A stretch of 64,000 nucleotides of DNA from Legionella nautarum (lineage in GTDB: Bacteria > Pseudomonadota > Gammaproteobacteria > Legionellales > Legionellaceae). The stretch spans positions 40,502 to 104,501 of the forward strand of contig NZ_LNYO01000013.1 of the NCBI RefSeq assembly GCF_001467895.1, given 5' to 3'. The first letter of the stretch is position 1. The number at the start of each line of letters is the position of its first letter. This document shows positions 55,288 through 62,675 of the stretch, one piece after another. The notes under the pieces were generated by a model. That model was not told the origin of the DNA. It searched no databases and saw only the letters and a program-made list of their open reading frames with translations. Both the position numbers and the translations under genes were made by a program.

Positions 55288-56039
55288 GATAGGACCTCAT
55301 CCCAAGTTTGGAAACAGAGGTTGAAAATATGCTCCATGAGCGGATTGATATGATTCAACACTAAACTAAAGAGAAAAAAGCCGAAAAGAATTTTAATGGG
55401 TAAGGCTAGAAAATAGGTGTTTATCTGCGGCATATTGCGGGTGATAATTGCAGCGCATAGCTCGACCAGGATTAAACCTATGAGAATAGGGCTAGCTATC
55501 ATCCAGGAAAAAATAAACACTAACTTAAATTGGTTGATGAGTAGATTAAAATGCTGAAAGAGAGTCAATTTGCCAAGAGGAATAATGGTTAAAGAATACG
55601 CTAAACCTTGAATTAACCGATGGTGTCCATCCAGAGAAAAAAAGAATAGAACAGCAAACATGGTTAATAAGCGACTGGTTAAAGGATCCTGCGAGTGCTC
55701 ACTGGGGTTGAAAATGGCAAGGGAATTGAGCCCCATTTGGCATTCAATTAATTGGCCGGTTATTTGAAAAATCGCGAAAGCAGCATAAAGGCTGAGCGAT
55801 AAAATAAGCCCATTCACTAGTTCAACCAAGGCTTTTGCGGCGAGAGTTGTTTCATTGCTATCGCCTACGGTCAACGATAAATGACTGACTAAGAAAATGC
55901 TTATCATGAGTACGAGAATTAAGCGGAGAGAAGTAGGTAATTGGCGGATAGCTTGAATGGGGGTGAAAATTAAGACGACCCCAATCCGAATGGCAGCAAG
56001 GAAAACTGCTGATAAAGTAGGCGTAGCAATAGTGATCAT
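55284..56039 (-). CDS. fliR: Flagellar export gate protein FliR
   Basis: A 251-aa membrane protein with about six hydrophobic segments. Family marks are RIGVVLIFTPIQAIRQLPTS at the N-terminus, QLIECQMGLNSLAIFNPSEH in the middle, and a C-terminal LALPIKILFGFFLFSLVLN. FliR joins FliP and FliQ in the gate. It overlaps fliQ and flhB by four bases each. Confidence 0.93.
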   Translation of the reverse strand: MITIATPTLSAVFLAAIRIGVVLIFTPIQAIRQLPTSLRLILVLMISIFLVSHLSLTVGDSNETTLAAKALVELVNGLILSLSLYAAFAIFQITGQLIECQMGLNSLAIFNPSEHSQDPLTSRLLTMFAVLFFFSLDGHHRLIQGLAYSLTIIPLGKLTLFQHFNLLINQFKLVFIFSWMIASPILIGLILVELCAAIITRNMPQINTYFLALPIKILFGFFLFSLVLNHINPLMEHIFNLCFQTWDEVLS

Positions 56040-56308
56040 CTTATTGCTTCCGGGATGCTTTGAATGAGGTTTTTGCTGAAATCAATGAGAGAATGCAACA
56101 TCCATTCACCGCAGAGCATAAGCATTAAAACAACAGCAAGAATTTTGGGTACGAAACTTAAACTAGAATCTTGAATTTGAGTGATAACTTGTAAAATTGA
56201 GATCAGTAAACCGCAGAGCAGGGCTACTATTATGACGGGCGAAGAAACCAATAAGGCATGCCAAAGCAGCTGTTTCGATAAATATATCGCTAGATCGTTA
56301 GACATCAT
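56036..56308 (-). CDS. fliQ: Flagellar export gate protein FliQ
   Basis: A 90-aa protein with two membrane helices (LWHALLVSSPVIIVALLCGL and ILAVVLMLMLCGEWML) and the conserved QVITQIQDSSLSFVPKI between them. It is the first gene of the operon. GGA lies 5 nt before the first of two adjacent ATGs at 56308 and 56305. Together with fliR, flhB and flhA it forms an export-gate block at the front of the operon. Confidence 0.94.
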   Translation of the reverse strand: MMSNDLAIYLSKQLLWHALLVSSPVIIVALLCGLLISILQVITQIQDSSLSFVPKILAVVLMLMLCGEWMLHSLIDFSKNLIQSIPEAIR

Positions 56309-56370
56309 CGATTTCCATGTATGTTGAGCTTACTTGCGGTCTTCCATGTGGAATCCATAAAAACGCGAGG

Positions 56371-56399
56371 ATTAAAGCAAATCTAAAAGCAATAAGCAA
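56371..56399 (-). promoter_or_regulatory. Sigma70-type promoter of the flagellar-type operon
   Basis: On the minus strand, TTGCTT (56399-56394) and TTTAAT (56376-56371) are separated by exactly 17 bases, 63 bases before fliQ. I see neither a sigma54 pattern (TGGCAC-N5-TTGC) nor a sigma28 pattern (TAAA-N15-GCCGATAA) in the 166 bases between fliQ and ychJ. Confidence 0.5.
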
Positions 56400-56474
56400 T
56401 AGGATTTTTCGACTTTGATTATTGAAAAGTATTTGCGAAGAGCCTTTATGAGTTTACTGAGTATGTTAATATCG

Positions 56475-56969
56475 TTAACCCTTCCCCATCCCATGGCAAT
56501 TTTTATATTTTTTTTTGCTACCACAAGGGCAGGGTGCATTGCGGGAAATTTTAACTTTCTTCGCTGCTAGAGGCGTTTTAACCTGTTTGCCGCTGATGTA
56601 AAACCATTGGCCTTCATGACGTTGAAATTGACTCAGTTCATGAATGCTTTGATCTTTCCCTTGCTCTCGATAACTTGCAATAAATTCAACATAGCCACGG
56701 TCCTCATTTGATTCATCCATGTAGGTTTTGACAACTTCTAATCCAGTCCAGGTAACCTGTTGTGCCCACCGCGCGACTTCGTTGGCATTAAAGCCTTCAA
56801 GCGGTTTGCCATGCATGGTTTTTTTGATGTAGTCGATTTTGGCTTGAGAATAAGCCGTATAACGTGAGCGCATTAATTTTTCGGGCGTGTCGGGTGATTC
56901 TTGATTATCAATATACCGACCACAGCAAGTTGTATAATTAATTTCTGATCCACAGGGGCATCGGCTCAT
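56475..56969 (-). CDS. ychJ: YchJ-family protein with two SEC-C zinc motifs
   Basis: A 164-aa cytosolic protein. SEC-C type zinc motifs lie at both ends: CPCGSEINYTTCC at 4-16 and CPCGSKKKYKNCH near 147-159. The NTF2-like YchJ domain lies between them (EKLMRSRYTAYSQAKIDYIK and VEFIASYREQG). Function is not established; SEC-C motifs often bind ribosomes or nucleic acid. It lies just upstream of the basal-body promoter on the same strand, and is likely an unrelated neighbour. Confidence 0.88.
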   Translation of the reverse strand: MSRCPCGSEINYTTCCGRYIDNQESPDTPEKLMRSRYTAYSQAKIDYIKKTMHGKPLEGFNANEVARWAQQVTWTGLEVVKTYMDESNEDRGYVEFIASYREQGKDQSIHELSQFQRHEGQWFYISGKQVKTPLAAKKVKISRNAPCPCGSKKKYKNCHGMGKG

Positions 56970-57093
56970 TCTGTTTTCCTATCTTGTTTATTGGCGAGTT
57001 AACAGATTATTATCTCGCAAAGATTTATCAGATTATTCTGTTTAAACAAAAGATTATCAGTAGACAATGGTGTTGTTAACAAGGAATAGCAAA

Positions 57094-57822
57094 ATGATTA
57101 CATTGTATCAATTTCCTGGTATTTGGGGATTACCTAACACCAGCCCTTTTTGTATGAAGCTCGAAACTTATTTACGCATGGCAGACCTTCCCTTCGAAAT
57201 TAAGTTTGTAAGGGATCCGCGCAAAGCGCCTAAGGGAAAATTCCCCTTTATAACAATAGAGGGTAAGACGATTGCTGATAGCGAGATAATTATTGATTAT
57301 TTGAAAGCAAAATTTGGCGATGTTTTGGATAAAAATTTAAATAAAGAACAAAAAGCCTTGTCGGTAATATTGGATAATACTTTTACTGAGCGCTTATATT
57401 GGATCATACTGTATATGCGATGGCAATATGAGCCAAATTGGGACATAGTAAAAAAAGCTTTTTTTGATAAATTACCCGTATTTGCGAAATTATTTGTTCC
57501 GACTGTTATTCGAAGATCGGTAATAAAAGCTTTAAATTATCAGGGGATTGGTCGGCATAATTATGACGAGATTTTAGAAATGGGTTATAAAACGCTGGAT
57601 GCTATTGCTGCTTTGCTCGCTGACAAAAAATTTTTTCATGGGGATGAGCCAAGTTCTATTGATGCCGTTGCTTTTGGATTTTTAGGAAATATTGTTTGGC
57701 AGCCACATGAGGATGCTTTAAAAACTCAGCTCCATAAGCATAAGAATATCCTCAGTTTCTGCGATAGAATGTGGAATAATTTTTATCCAGAATTATCGAA
57801 ACCCTTTGCCATTGTTGATTGA
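57094..57822 (+). CDS. Glutathione S-transferase-like (FAX/metaxin type) protein
   Basis: A 242-aa protein with an N-terminal thioredoxin-like domain starting ITLYQFPGIWGLPNTSPFCM and containing KAPKGKFPFITIEG and IADSEIIIDYL, and a helical C-terminal domain ending with GDEPSSIDAVAFGFLGNIVW. This is the pattern of the failed-axon-connections/metaxin-like GST branch found in many bacteria. The substrate is unknown. The start at 57094 is supported by AAGGA 8 nt upstream; the ATG at 57067 lacks one. Confidence 0.82.
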   Translation: MITLYQFPGIWGLPNTSPFCMKLETYLRMADLPFEIKFVRDPRKAPKGKFPFITIEGKTIADSEIIIDYLKAKFGDVLDKNLNKEQKALSVILDNTFTERLYWIILYMRWQYEPNWDIVKKAFFDKLPVFAKLFVPTVIRRSVIKALNYQGIGRHNYDEILEMGYKTLDAIAALLADKKFFHGDEPSSIDAVAFGFLGNIVWQPHEDALKTQLHKHKNILSFCDRMWNNFYPELSKPFAIVD

Positions 57823-57937
57823 TTATCAATGAGTTTAGGGTTTGGAGAGCAGATGAATCCGAGGTCCTATGGTGACTTTGCAACCCGAATTTTATTTGTT
57901 AAGATTTATTCCGCTTAAATAACTTTTGAGGTCAAAT

Positions 57938-58159
57938 ATGCCAATTATCAACGGTACCCGTGTACAGAAGAAAGAGAAAATCAAAGCTGAAATAAGCAGC
58001 GAAACCTTTGAAAAAATTACTGAATATTGTGCTTGGGCGAATATAGATGACGTTGGGTTCTTCATCGAAGAAGCAGCAAGCTTTATTTTCGCAAAAGATC
58101 GTGATTGGAAACAACACAAAAAAGCAGCAAAAAAACGTACAGAAGCAGCAGGTGCTTAA
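57938..58159 (+). CDS. Small ribbon-helix-helix-like protein
   Basis: A 73-aa basic/amphipathic protein. After MPIINGTRVQKKEK comes a strand-like KIKAEISSETFEKITEYCAW, then a second helix with FFIEEAASFIFAKDRDW, the arrangement of MetJ/Arc-type RHH regulators, and a Lys-rich tail. GAGG 6 nt before the ATG at 57938 fixes the start. It is a single gene; the target is unknown. The RHH reading is inference from the pattern only. Confidence 0.65.
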   Translation: MPIINGTRVQKKEKIKAEISSETFEKITEYCAWANIDDVGFFIEEAASFIFAKDRDWKQHKKAAKKRTEAAGA

Positions 58160-58298
58160 TTGATTTTCAATGAAGGTATCCCAGATGGGGCCTTCATCCT
58201 TCCAATTTTCTTCAGAACAAGAAGCTTCTTTAATATCAAAAATAATGATTAAATAAAGTATTGTGGGTCGAATTACTCTCATTACTGTACCGTAAGTC

Positions 58299-58379
58299 AT
58301 CCCGTGCGTAGCGAGGGGTCTTCGTGGCTTGACATTGTGTTAACCTTCGGAGATCCTCGCTACACTCGGTAGATGGGAT
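58299..58379. repeat. Palindromic repeat upstream of mlaE
   Basis: ATCCCGTGCGTAGCGAGG at the left pairs with CCTCGCTACACTCGG and GATGGGAT at the right, so the outer ATCCC and inner GTAGCGAGG parts match across a loop of about 35 bases. It is a different family from the TGAGGTATCCCC elements. Together with plain AT-rich sequence it fills the 250 bases before mlaE. Confidence 0.55.
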
Positions 58380-58410
58380 CTGAACGCTTGATGCTTTGAA
58401 GGACAAAGGG

Positions 58411-59169
58411 ATGCATTTACCAGAACGACTGCGTTATTACGGAGCACCAGTTTTAGGTTCTATTGTCATTTTTTTTCATTTCTTCGGTCATTTATGTTTA
58501 AATTTTGTTGATCTTTTGACGGGCAAACAAACCCTTTCTTGGCATGGATTGTTGTATACCGTCTATCGTTCAGGGGTGAATCTTTTAATTCCTCTCTTAT
58601 TGATTAGTTCCTTACTGGGCATATCAATCGTCTTGAATATTTATAACATCTTAAGTCCTTTTGATTTGCAACACGAAGTATTATTAGTTTCACAGAAAAT
58701 GTTATTTTATGATTTGCTGCCTTTTCTTATTGGCTTGATGTTGTCAGTGCAGACCGCGTTAAATTTGATTACTGCAAGAATTAAAAAATTAAATCTAACA
58801 CCCGATCAAGTCATCACTCTTTATATTATTCCAATTATTTTTGGAATTAGTTTCAGCGCGTTGATTTTGTATCTTTATTCAATTAGTTTTGTATTTATTA
58901 GTATTTATTTTTGTTTTAAGTTTCTTTTATATACGGATATTTACGATTACATGTTTCATTTGACTAGTACTATTACGAGTTCAAGCATTATTTATTCGAT
59001 ATTTAAGATGATGTTATATTGTACTATAGTCAGTCTCATCGTAGGCTATTACTATTATCAGGTTGCTACACGGCATTCACTTTTAAGAAAGGCTATGTCG
59101 CGCATTATTACACGAAGCTTTATTTGGTTAATTATTGGCAGTGTTTATTTCAAATTAATCGCTTATTAA
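58411..59169 (+). CDS. mlaE: MlaE-type ABC permease, diverged
   Basis: A 252-aa integral membrane protein with about six hydrophobic segments, in the first position of an MCE operon. It has the MlaE topology: an amphipathic start (LPERLRYYGAPVLGSIVIFF), a FVDLLTGKQTLSWHG loop, and a long TM core. The usual conserved glutamate-rich coupling-helix region is replaced by TARIKKLNLTPDQ, so the sequence is remote. The start at 58411 has AAGGA 7 nt upstream. It should move lipids across the inner membrane together with an ATPase not found here. Confidence 0.7.
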   Translation: MHLPERLRYYGAPVLGSIVIFFHFFGHLCLNFVDLLTGKQTLSWHGLLYTVYRSGVNLLIPLLLISSLLGISIVLNIYNILSPFDLQHEVLLVSQKMLFYDLLPFLIGLMLSVQTALNLITARIKKLNLTPDQVITLYIIPIIFGISFSALILYLYSISFVFISIYFCFKFLLYTDIYDYMFHLTSTITSSSIIYSIFKMMLYCTIVSLIVGYYYYQVATRHSLLRKAMSRIITRSFIWLIIGSVYFKLIAY

Positions 59170-59177
59170 AGGATCTT

Positions 59178-60095
59178 ATGCGTCAAGAACGACTGTATAC
59201 ACTGGTTGGACTGTTTGTCGGTGGGGCAATCAGTTTGACAATCCTTATTGCTCTCTATGCTTATGATGAATACTTGCGCGAAAAAGTAGAGACCTATGTG
59301 ATGTTTTTTAAAGGTTCAATAATAGGGCTGCATGTCGGTTCGGATGTGACTTATCGCGGAGTGAAGATAGGTGAAGTTAAGCGCATCGAAATTACGGAAA
59401 ACGAAGAAAGAACCCAAATTAAGATTCCAGTATATGTCCAGTTTTTTGTCGAAAGAGCTTTTGTTGGTCATCAAAGCCCAATCCAACTTTTAATTAAGCA
59501 GGGATATGTTGCTTGTATGAGGAAACCCAATTTCTTAACCGGAATTGCGTCTATTGATTTAGTGGAAGCATCTACTCATCAAACTTATGCGAAAGAAGGC
59601 TTTCGCGGCTTTCCGATTTTCCCAACTAATACTCAGTTTGAAGAGTATACTACGCTGGATGATGCATTTAGAGCGGCTAAAATAGCGTTCCAAGACATAA
59701 GTAATTTTGTTCATTCTCAGAAGGTTAATGCGGCATTCGATGCAACAAGGGGTATGGCTGAGAGCATGGATCGTTTAGTGACGGATTTACACCAAATAAT
59801 CCCCCCGACGCTTTCTAATCTTAACCATAGTTTAAACGGTGTTTCTGCTTTCGCCGGAAATATGGATCATTTAATGCCACCCCTATTGGCTGCTTTCAGT
59901 GCAAGCTTAAAACAAGCAAATGCAAGCTTAAAAGAAGTCTCAGCCTTAGCTAACAATTTGAATGAAATTGTACCACCTGCATTTATTGCCTTTAATCAGG
60001 GTATGCAAGATGTGTCTGGAGCTGCAAATTCAACGCAAAATTTAGCTGATTATTTATCACGATATCCAGAATCATTATTGCGAGGGAAAAAGTGA
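59178..60095 (+). CDS. mlaD: MCE-domain lipid-binding protein (MlaD/PqiB family)
   Basis: A 305-aa protein anchored by one N-terminal helix (LVGLFVGGAISLTILIALYA), followed by an MCE domain with KGSIIGLHVGSDVTYRGVKI and GEVKRIEI. The C-terminal half is a long helical, heptad-like region (NHSLNGVSAFAGNMDHLM, ASLKEVSALANNLNEI) that could form a needle or barrel across the periplasm. The ATG at 59178 has AAAGGA upstream and lies 8 bases after the mlaE stop. It overlaps the lipoprotein gene by four bases. Confidence 0.88.
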   Translation: MRQERLYTLVGLFVGGAISLTILIALYAYDEYLREKVETYVMFFKGSIIGLHVGSDVTYRGVKIGEVKRIEITENEERTQIKIPVYVQFFVERAFVGHQSPIQLLIKQGYVACMRKPNFLTGIASIDLVEASTHQTYAKEGFRGFPIFPTNTQFEEYTTLDDAFRAAKIAFQDISNFVHSQKVNAAFDATRGMAESMDRLVTDLHQIIPPTLSNLNHSLNGVSAFAGNMDHLMPPLLAAFSASLKQANASLKEVSALANNLNEIVPPAFIAFNQGMQDVSGAANSTQNLADYLSRYPESLLRGKK

Positions 60096-60742
60096 AAATT
60101 GACCAAATACAATGGATATCTAAGAAGCTTCTCCATGCGCTGAAACCCACCTTTTTTCGCTGTCTTGGCTGTAGTTTGGCAAGCCTTATACTTCTTTCCT
60201 GTGGACGCAGCCCAGATTCGCAATTTTATGTACTTAATCCTATTCCCCCTCAACAAAAGCCAGTGAAAAAATTTCAGCATTTACGGATAGGAATTAATGA
60301 AATTCAAAGCCCCGCGTACATGTCTAAACCGCAATTCATTATTCATTATTCTTCGCATGAGGTGAAACTGGAGGAATTTCATCGCTGGGTAGAAAATTTA
60401 GATAAAAATACCAAGCGGGTTATTGAAGCGAATCTTGTGACTTTATTGCCGGGTGTGACTATTGTCGCTTCTCCTTGGGATTACAAATTCATACCTGATT
60501 ATCGTTTGCAAATTAATATTTCACAATTTGAGGTGGATATTAAAGGCAATAGTATTTTCCGCGCAGATTATCTAATTTATGCAGACGATCACTTAAATAA
60601 AAAAGGATCAGTTTACTATCATCAAAAAATACAAGTGGTTAATGTGGATAATTTGGTTGCTAGTATGAATGCGAATTTAAATCATTTCACCGAAGATCTT
60701 GCCAAAGTATTTGCTTCTTTAACCACTCAACCAAAAAGCTAA
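60092..60742 (+). CDS. pqiC: ABC-transport auxiliary lipoprotein (PqiC family)
   Basis: A 216-aa lipoprotein with a signal ending in LASLILLSC, a good lipobox with Cys near residue 37, then RSPDSQFYVLNPI, typical of PqiC/YmbA. The mature domain shows LRIGINEIQSPAYMSKPQFI and VDNLVASMNANLNHFTEDLA. It should sit in the outer membrane and receive the MCE-protein channel. The start is GTG at 60092, with GAGGG upstream inside mlaD. It ends the mlaE-mlaD-pqiC unit. Confidence 0.82.
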   Translation: MKIDQIQWISKKLLHALKPTFFRCLGCSLASLILLSCGRSPDSQFYVLNPIPPQQKPVKKFQHLRIGINEIQSPAYMSKPQFIIHYSSHEVKLEEFHRWVENLDKNTKRVIEANLVTLLPGVTIVASPWDYKFIPDYRLQINISQFEVDIKGNSIFRADYLIYADDHLNKKGSVYYHQKIQVVNVDNLVASMNANLNHFTEDLAKVFASLTTQPKS

Positions 60743-60792
60743 AACGCTTCTTCTCTACGCGAGGTTGAAATAATTACCAATTGCATAAAATC

Positions 60793-60822
60793 TTGACAAT
60801 TATTTAACTTTATAACTAAACT
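60793..60822 (+). promoter_or_regulatory. Sigma70-type promoter of bufA2
   Basis: A consensus TTGACA at 60793-60798 and TAAACT at 60817-60822, 18 bases apart, about 70 bases before the bufA2 ATG. The same TTGACA/TAAACT pair precedes the tRNA genes at 63770, so expression may be strong. Confidence 0.55.
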
Positions 60823-60894
60823 CAGTTGTGCAATTAAGATCTATTTAGCAATCAACTAGCGGTTTTATCTAGTTAACTTGAAAAAGGAATTCAT

Positions 60895-61161
60895 ATGAAC
60901 AAGATCAAACTAACTGGTGCAGCTCTAGCAATTAGTGCAGCGACTATGTTCTCCGCTGCTCCTTCCGTTGCTTTAGCAAATAGTTGTAGTTGTCCTATGG
61001 TCAAATGTCTTACTGCGAATGCTTGTAAGGGGTTGAGCAGTTGCCACACTGCTACTAATGCTTGCAAAGGGCAAAACGCATGTAAAGGAAAAGGCTTTGT
61101 TATGTTGACCAAAGGCCAATGTTTACAAGTCATTGGTCCTAACGTTAATTGGTGTAAATAA
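60895..61161 (+). CDS. bufA2: Bufferin-type Cys-rich periplasmic peptide (BufA2 family)
   Basis: An 88-aa protein with a signal peptide cut near SVALA-NSCSC. The mature 59-60 aa contain nine Cys, with the family repeat NACKGQNACKGKGF and KGQCLQVIG. BufA2-type bufferins are ribosomally made peptides with Cys-derived metal-binding groups for copper or zinc stress, normally encoded beside the maturation enzymes BufB and BufC. Neither is adjacent here. The start follows AAAAAGGA. A hairpin terminator follows. Confidence 0.78.
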   Translation: MNKIKLTGAALAISAATMFSAAPSVALANSCSCPMVKCLTANACKGLSSCHTATNACKGQNACKGKGFVMLTKGQCLQVIGPNVNWCK

Positions 61162-61173
61162 TACTTCTTTTCT

Positions 61174-61219
61174 AACATTTAACACTAGATTCCAGCGAAT
61201 TTGGTGTTAAATGTTTTCT
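61174..61219 (+). terminator. Rho-independent-like terminator of bufA2
   Basis: AACATTTAACAC (61174-61185) and GTGTTAAATGTT (61204-61215) are a perfect 12-bp inverted repeat around an 18-base loop, ending in TTTT, 12 bases after the bufA2 stop. Confidence 0.65.
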
Positions 61220-61326
61220 ACAAACTGGGGATTTTCCTCTAAATTCGTATTTATGTTAATCAGATAATATTTTCTTAATACTAAAAGACTACACTAAGAG
61301 CACTTTTACTTACCGAATGTCTTATT

Positions 61327-62622
61327 TTGAAAGAAAAACTCGAAGAACTTTGTTCTGATATTCCCCTGGAAGAATTGAAAGGTATCCAATTTGGAAAATG
61401 GCCAAAAGCTCCAAATGCACAAGTGACCACAATACACTATACCTTTGACCTTCTCTCGATGGCTCAAGGGTTAAAAAAGGAGTTAGAACAAAGCTATCCT
61501 GGTATTACCATGAGTGCCTTATCCAAGGTCAGCAGAGCGAAGGTTGAAGAAATTTTGGAGTATTGGCGAAAAGCTTGCGGTAGCCAAATTGAATTTAAGT
61601 ATATGCCCGAGCTTAAGGCTGATCAACCGGGGATTACCATAGTTGCCAGCGATAATATTAAAGGTGCGACTGGAGTAACGAACTACAATTTCTGGTCAGG
61701 TACTTATTATTTAAATCAGGTCTCAGTTTGTATTCCTAGCAAAGCTTTAACTTCTTTAGAAGAAATGGTTTATGCTCACGAAATAGGACATGCTTTAGGA
61801 TTAGATCACACCCATGAATTAGAATTTCTCAGAAAGCGATTAATGGCGATGCCACAAGGTTTAGGCTGCTCAGTCATGGGTTATCCAAGAAAACTTGCAA
61901 CGCTTAACAATACCTGCACCACGCCTCTTTATTGTAAAGACCAACCCTTTGCAGTCTTGCCAGGTCCCACGGATAAAGAGATCTGCACAGAGATCTATGC
62001 GCTTTCTTCTCCTCCCTATTCACAAGTTAAATACTTTGAGTCAATGTATTGGGGGTTCTTGAATGGGGCTGCCGAAAAATCGCTGGCAAGTTATTTAGAG
62101 CAGGTAAATTTTTTGAAGATGTCTCCTTCATTAGCCAATTTTATTTCAGTAAGCTATATGACGATACTGCGTAATATACTGGACGATAAGACCTCTAATT
62201 TTACCAATACTCTCGCTATATTAGAACTGGTCACCCGTATGAAAAGTGAAGGAGTTGCTGATATTTTGCAAGTTCTTAGACAGTTGTCGATTATTTCTAT
62301 GCTTTTTATGCAAATGTATGAAATTTATGCTAGCGAGGATGCACTTAATAGTACGATCTATTTAACCACGTTTTTAGCCTCTAGTTTATGTGGTTTATTA
62401 TTAGCGCCAACTGTAGGTAAAAATGCTGCTAATTTAACTAACATGATCACAAATAAACTAAGTCAGATTTTTAATATAGGAGGCACCTATACTGCAGTAG
62501 CAGGTTATTTTGCTAGTAAATTGAGTGGGTTTGGAAGGATGTTTTATCATTCGAATCAAGTAGAAGTAGACGAAGAAACTAATGAGGATAACCTAGCTGA
62601 AGTAGCTATGGTAACTCTTTAA
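61327..62622 (+). CDS. Metzincin-type zinc metalloprotease without signal peptide, effector candidate
   Basis: A 431-aa protein. The zinc site AHEIGHALGLDHTH gives His151, Glu152, His155 and His161; a Met-turn candidate follows at CSVMGYP (Met184). This is the matrixin-like metzincin layout. No signal peptide precedes it, so it is not a standard exported protease. The C-terminal half has two hydrophobic stretches (about 285-305 and 325-345), and the last 30 residues are acidic (VEVDEETNEDNLAEVA). A translocated host-acting protease is possible. The start is uncertain: TTG at 61327 is the first in-frame start and has no clear ribosome site, and a nearby ATG at 61317 is in another frame. Confidence 0.72.
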   Translation: MKEKLEELCSDIPLEELKGIQFGKWPKAPNAQVTTIHYTFDLLSMAQGLKKELEQSYPGITMSALSKVSRAKVEEILEYWRKACGSQIEFKYMPELKADQPGITIVASDNIKGATGVTNYNFWSGTYYLNQVSVCIPSKALTSLEEMVYAHEIGHALGLDHTHELEFLRKRLMAMPQGLGCSVMGYPRKLATLNNTCTTPLYCKDQPFAVLPGPTDKEICTEIYALSSPPYSQVKYFESMYWGFLNGAAEKSLASYLEQVNFLKMSPSLANFISVSYMTILRNILDDKTSNFTNTLAILELVTRMKSEGVADILQVLRQLSIISMLFMQMYEIYASEDALNSTIYLTTFLASSLCGLLLAPTVGKNAANLTNMITNKLSQIFNIGGTYTAVAGYFASKLSGFGRMFYHSNQVEVDEETNEDNLAEVAMVTL

Positions 62623-62636
62623 TATCTTGCTGGCAG

Positions 62637-62663
62637 GGGAGGGGGCATCAATTGCCGCCTCCC
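62637..62663. terminator. Hairpin between convergent protease and deacetylase genes
   Basis: GGGAGGGGGCA and TGCCGCCTCCC pair with one mismatch around the loop TCAAT, between two convergent stops. It probably terminates both transcripts. Confidence 0.55.
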
Positions 62664-62675
62664 AAGTTAAGTCAA

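Noticed and set aside
38359..56308. Classical virulence type III secretion system (injectisome)
   Set aside because: The cluster has flgB, flgC, flgE, flgF, flgG, flgH and flgI and no secretin, needle or translocon genes. It is flagellar in descent even if reduced.
57892..58300. Antisense open frames over the small RHH-like gene
   Set aside because: They are shadows of the plus-strand gene, which has a good ribosome site and a plausible fold, and of the palindrome beside it.
60891..61178. Antisense frame over bufA2
   Set aside because: It mirrors the Cys-rich gene exactly, and the plus strand has promoter, ribosome site, signal peptide and terminator.
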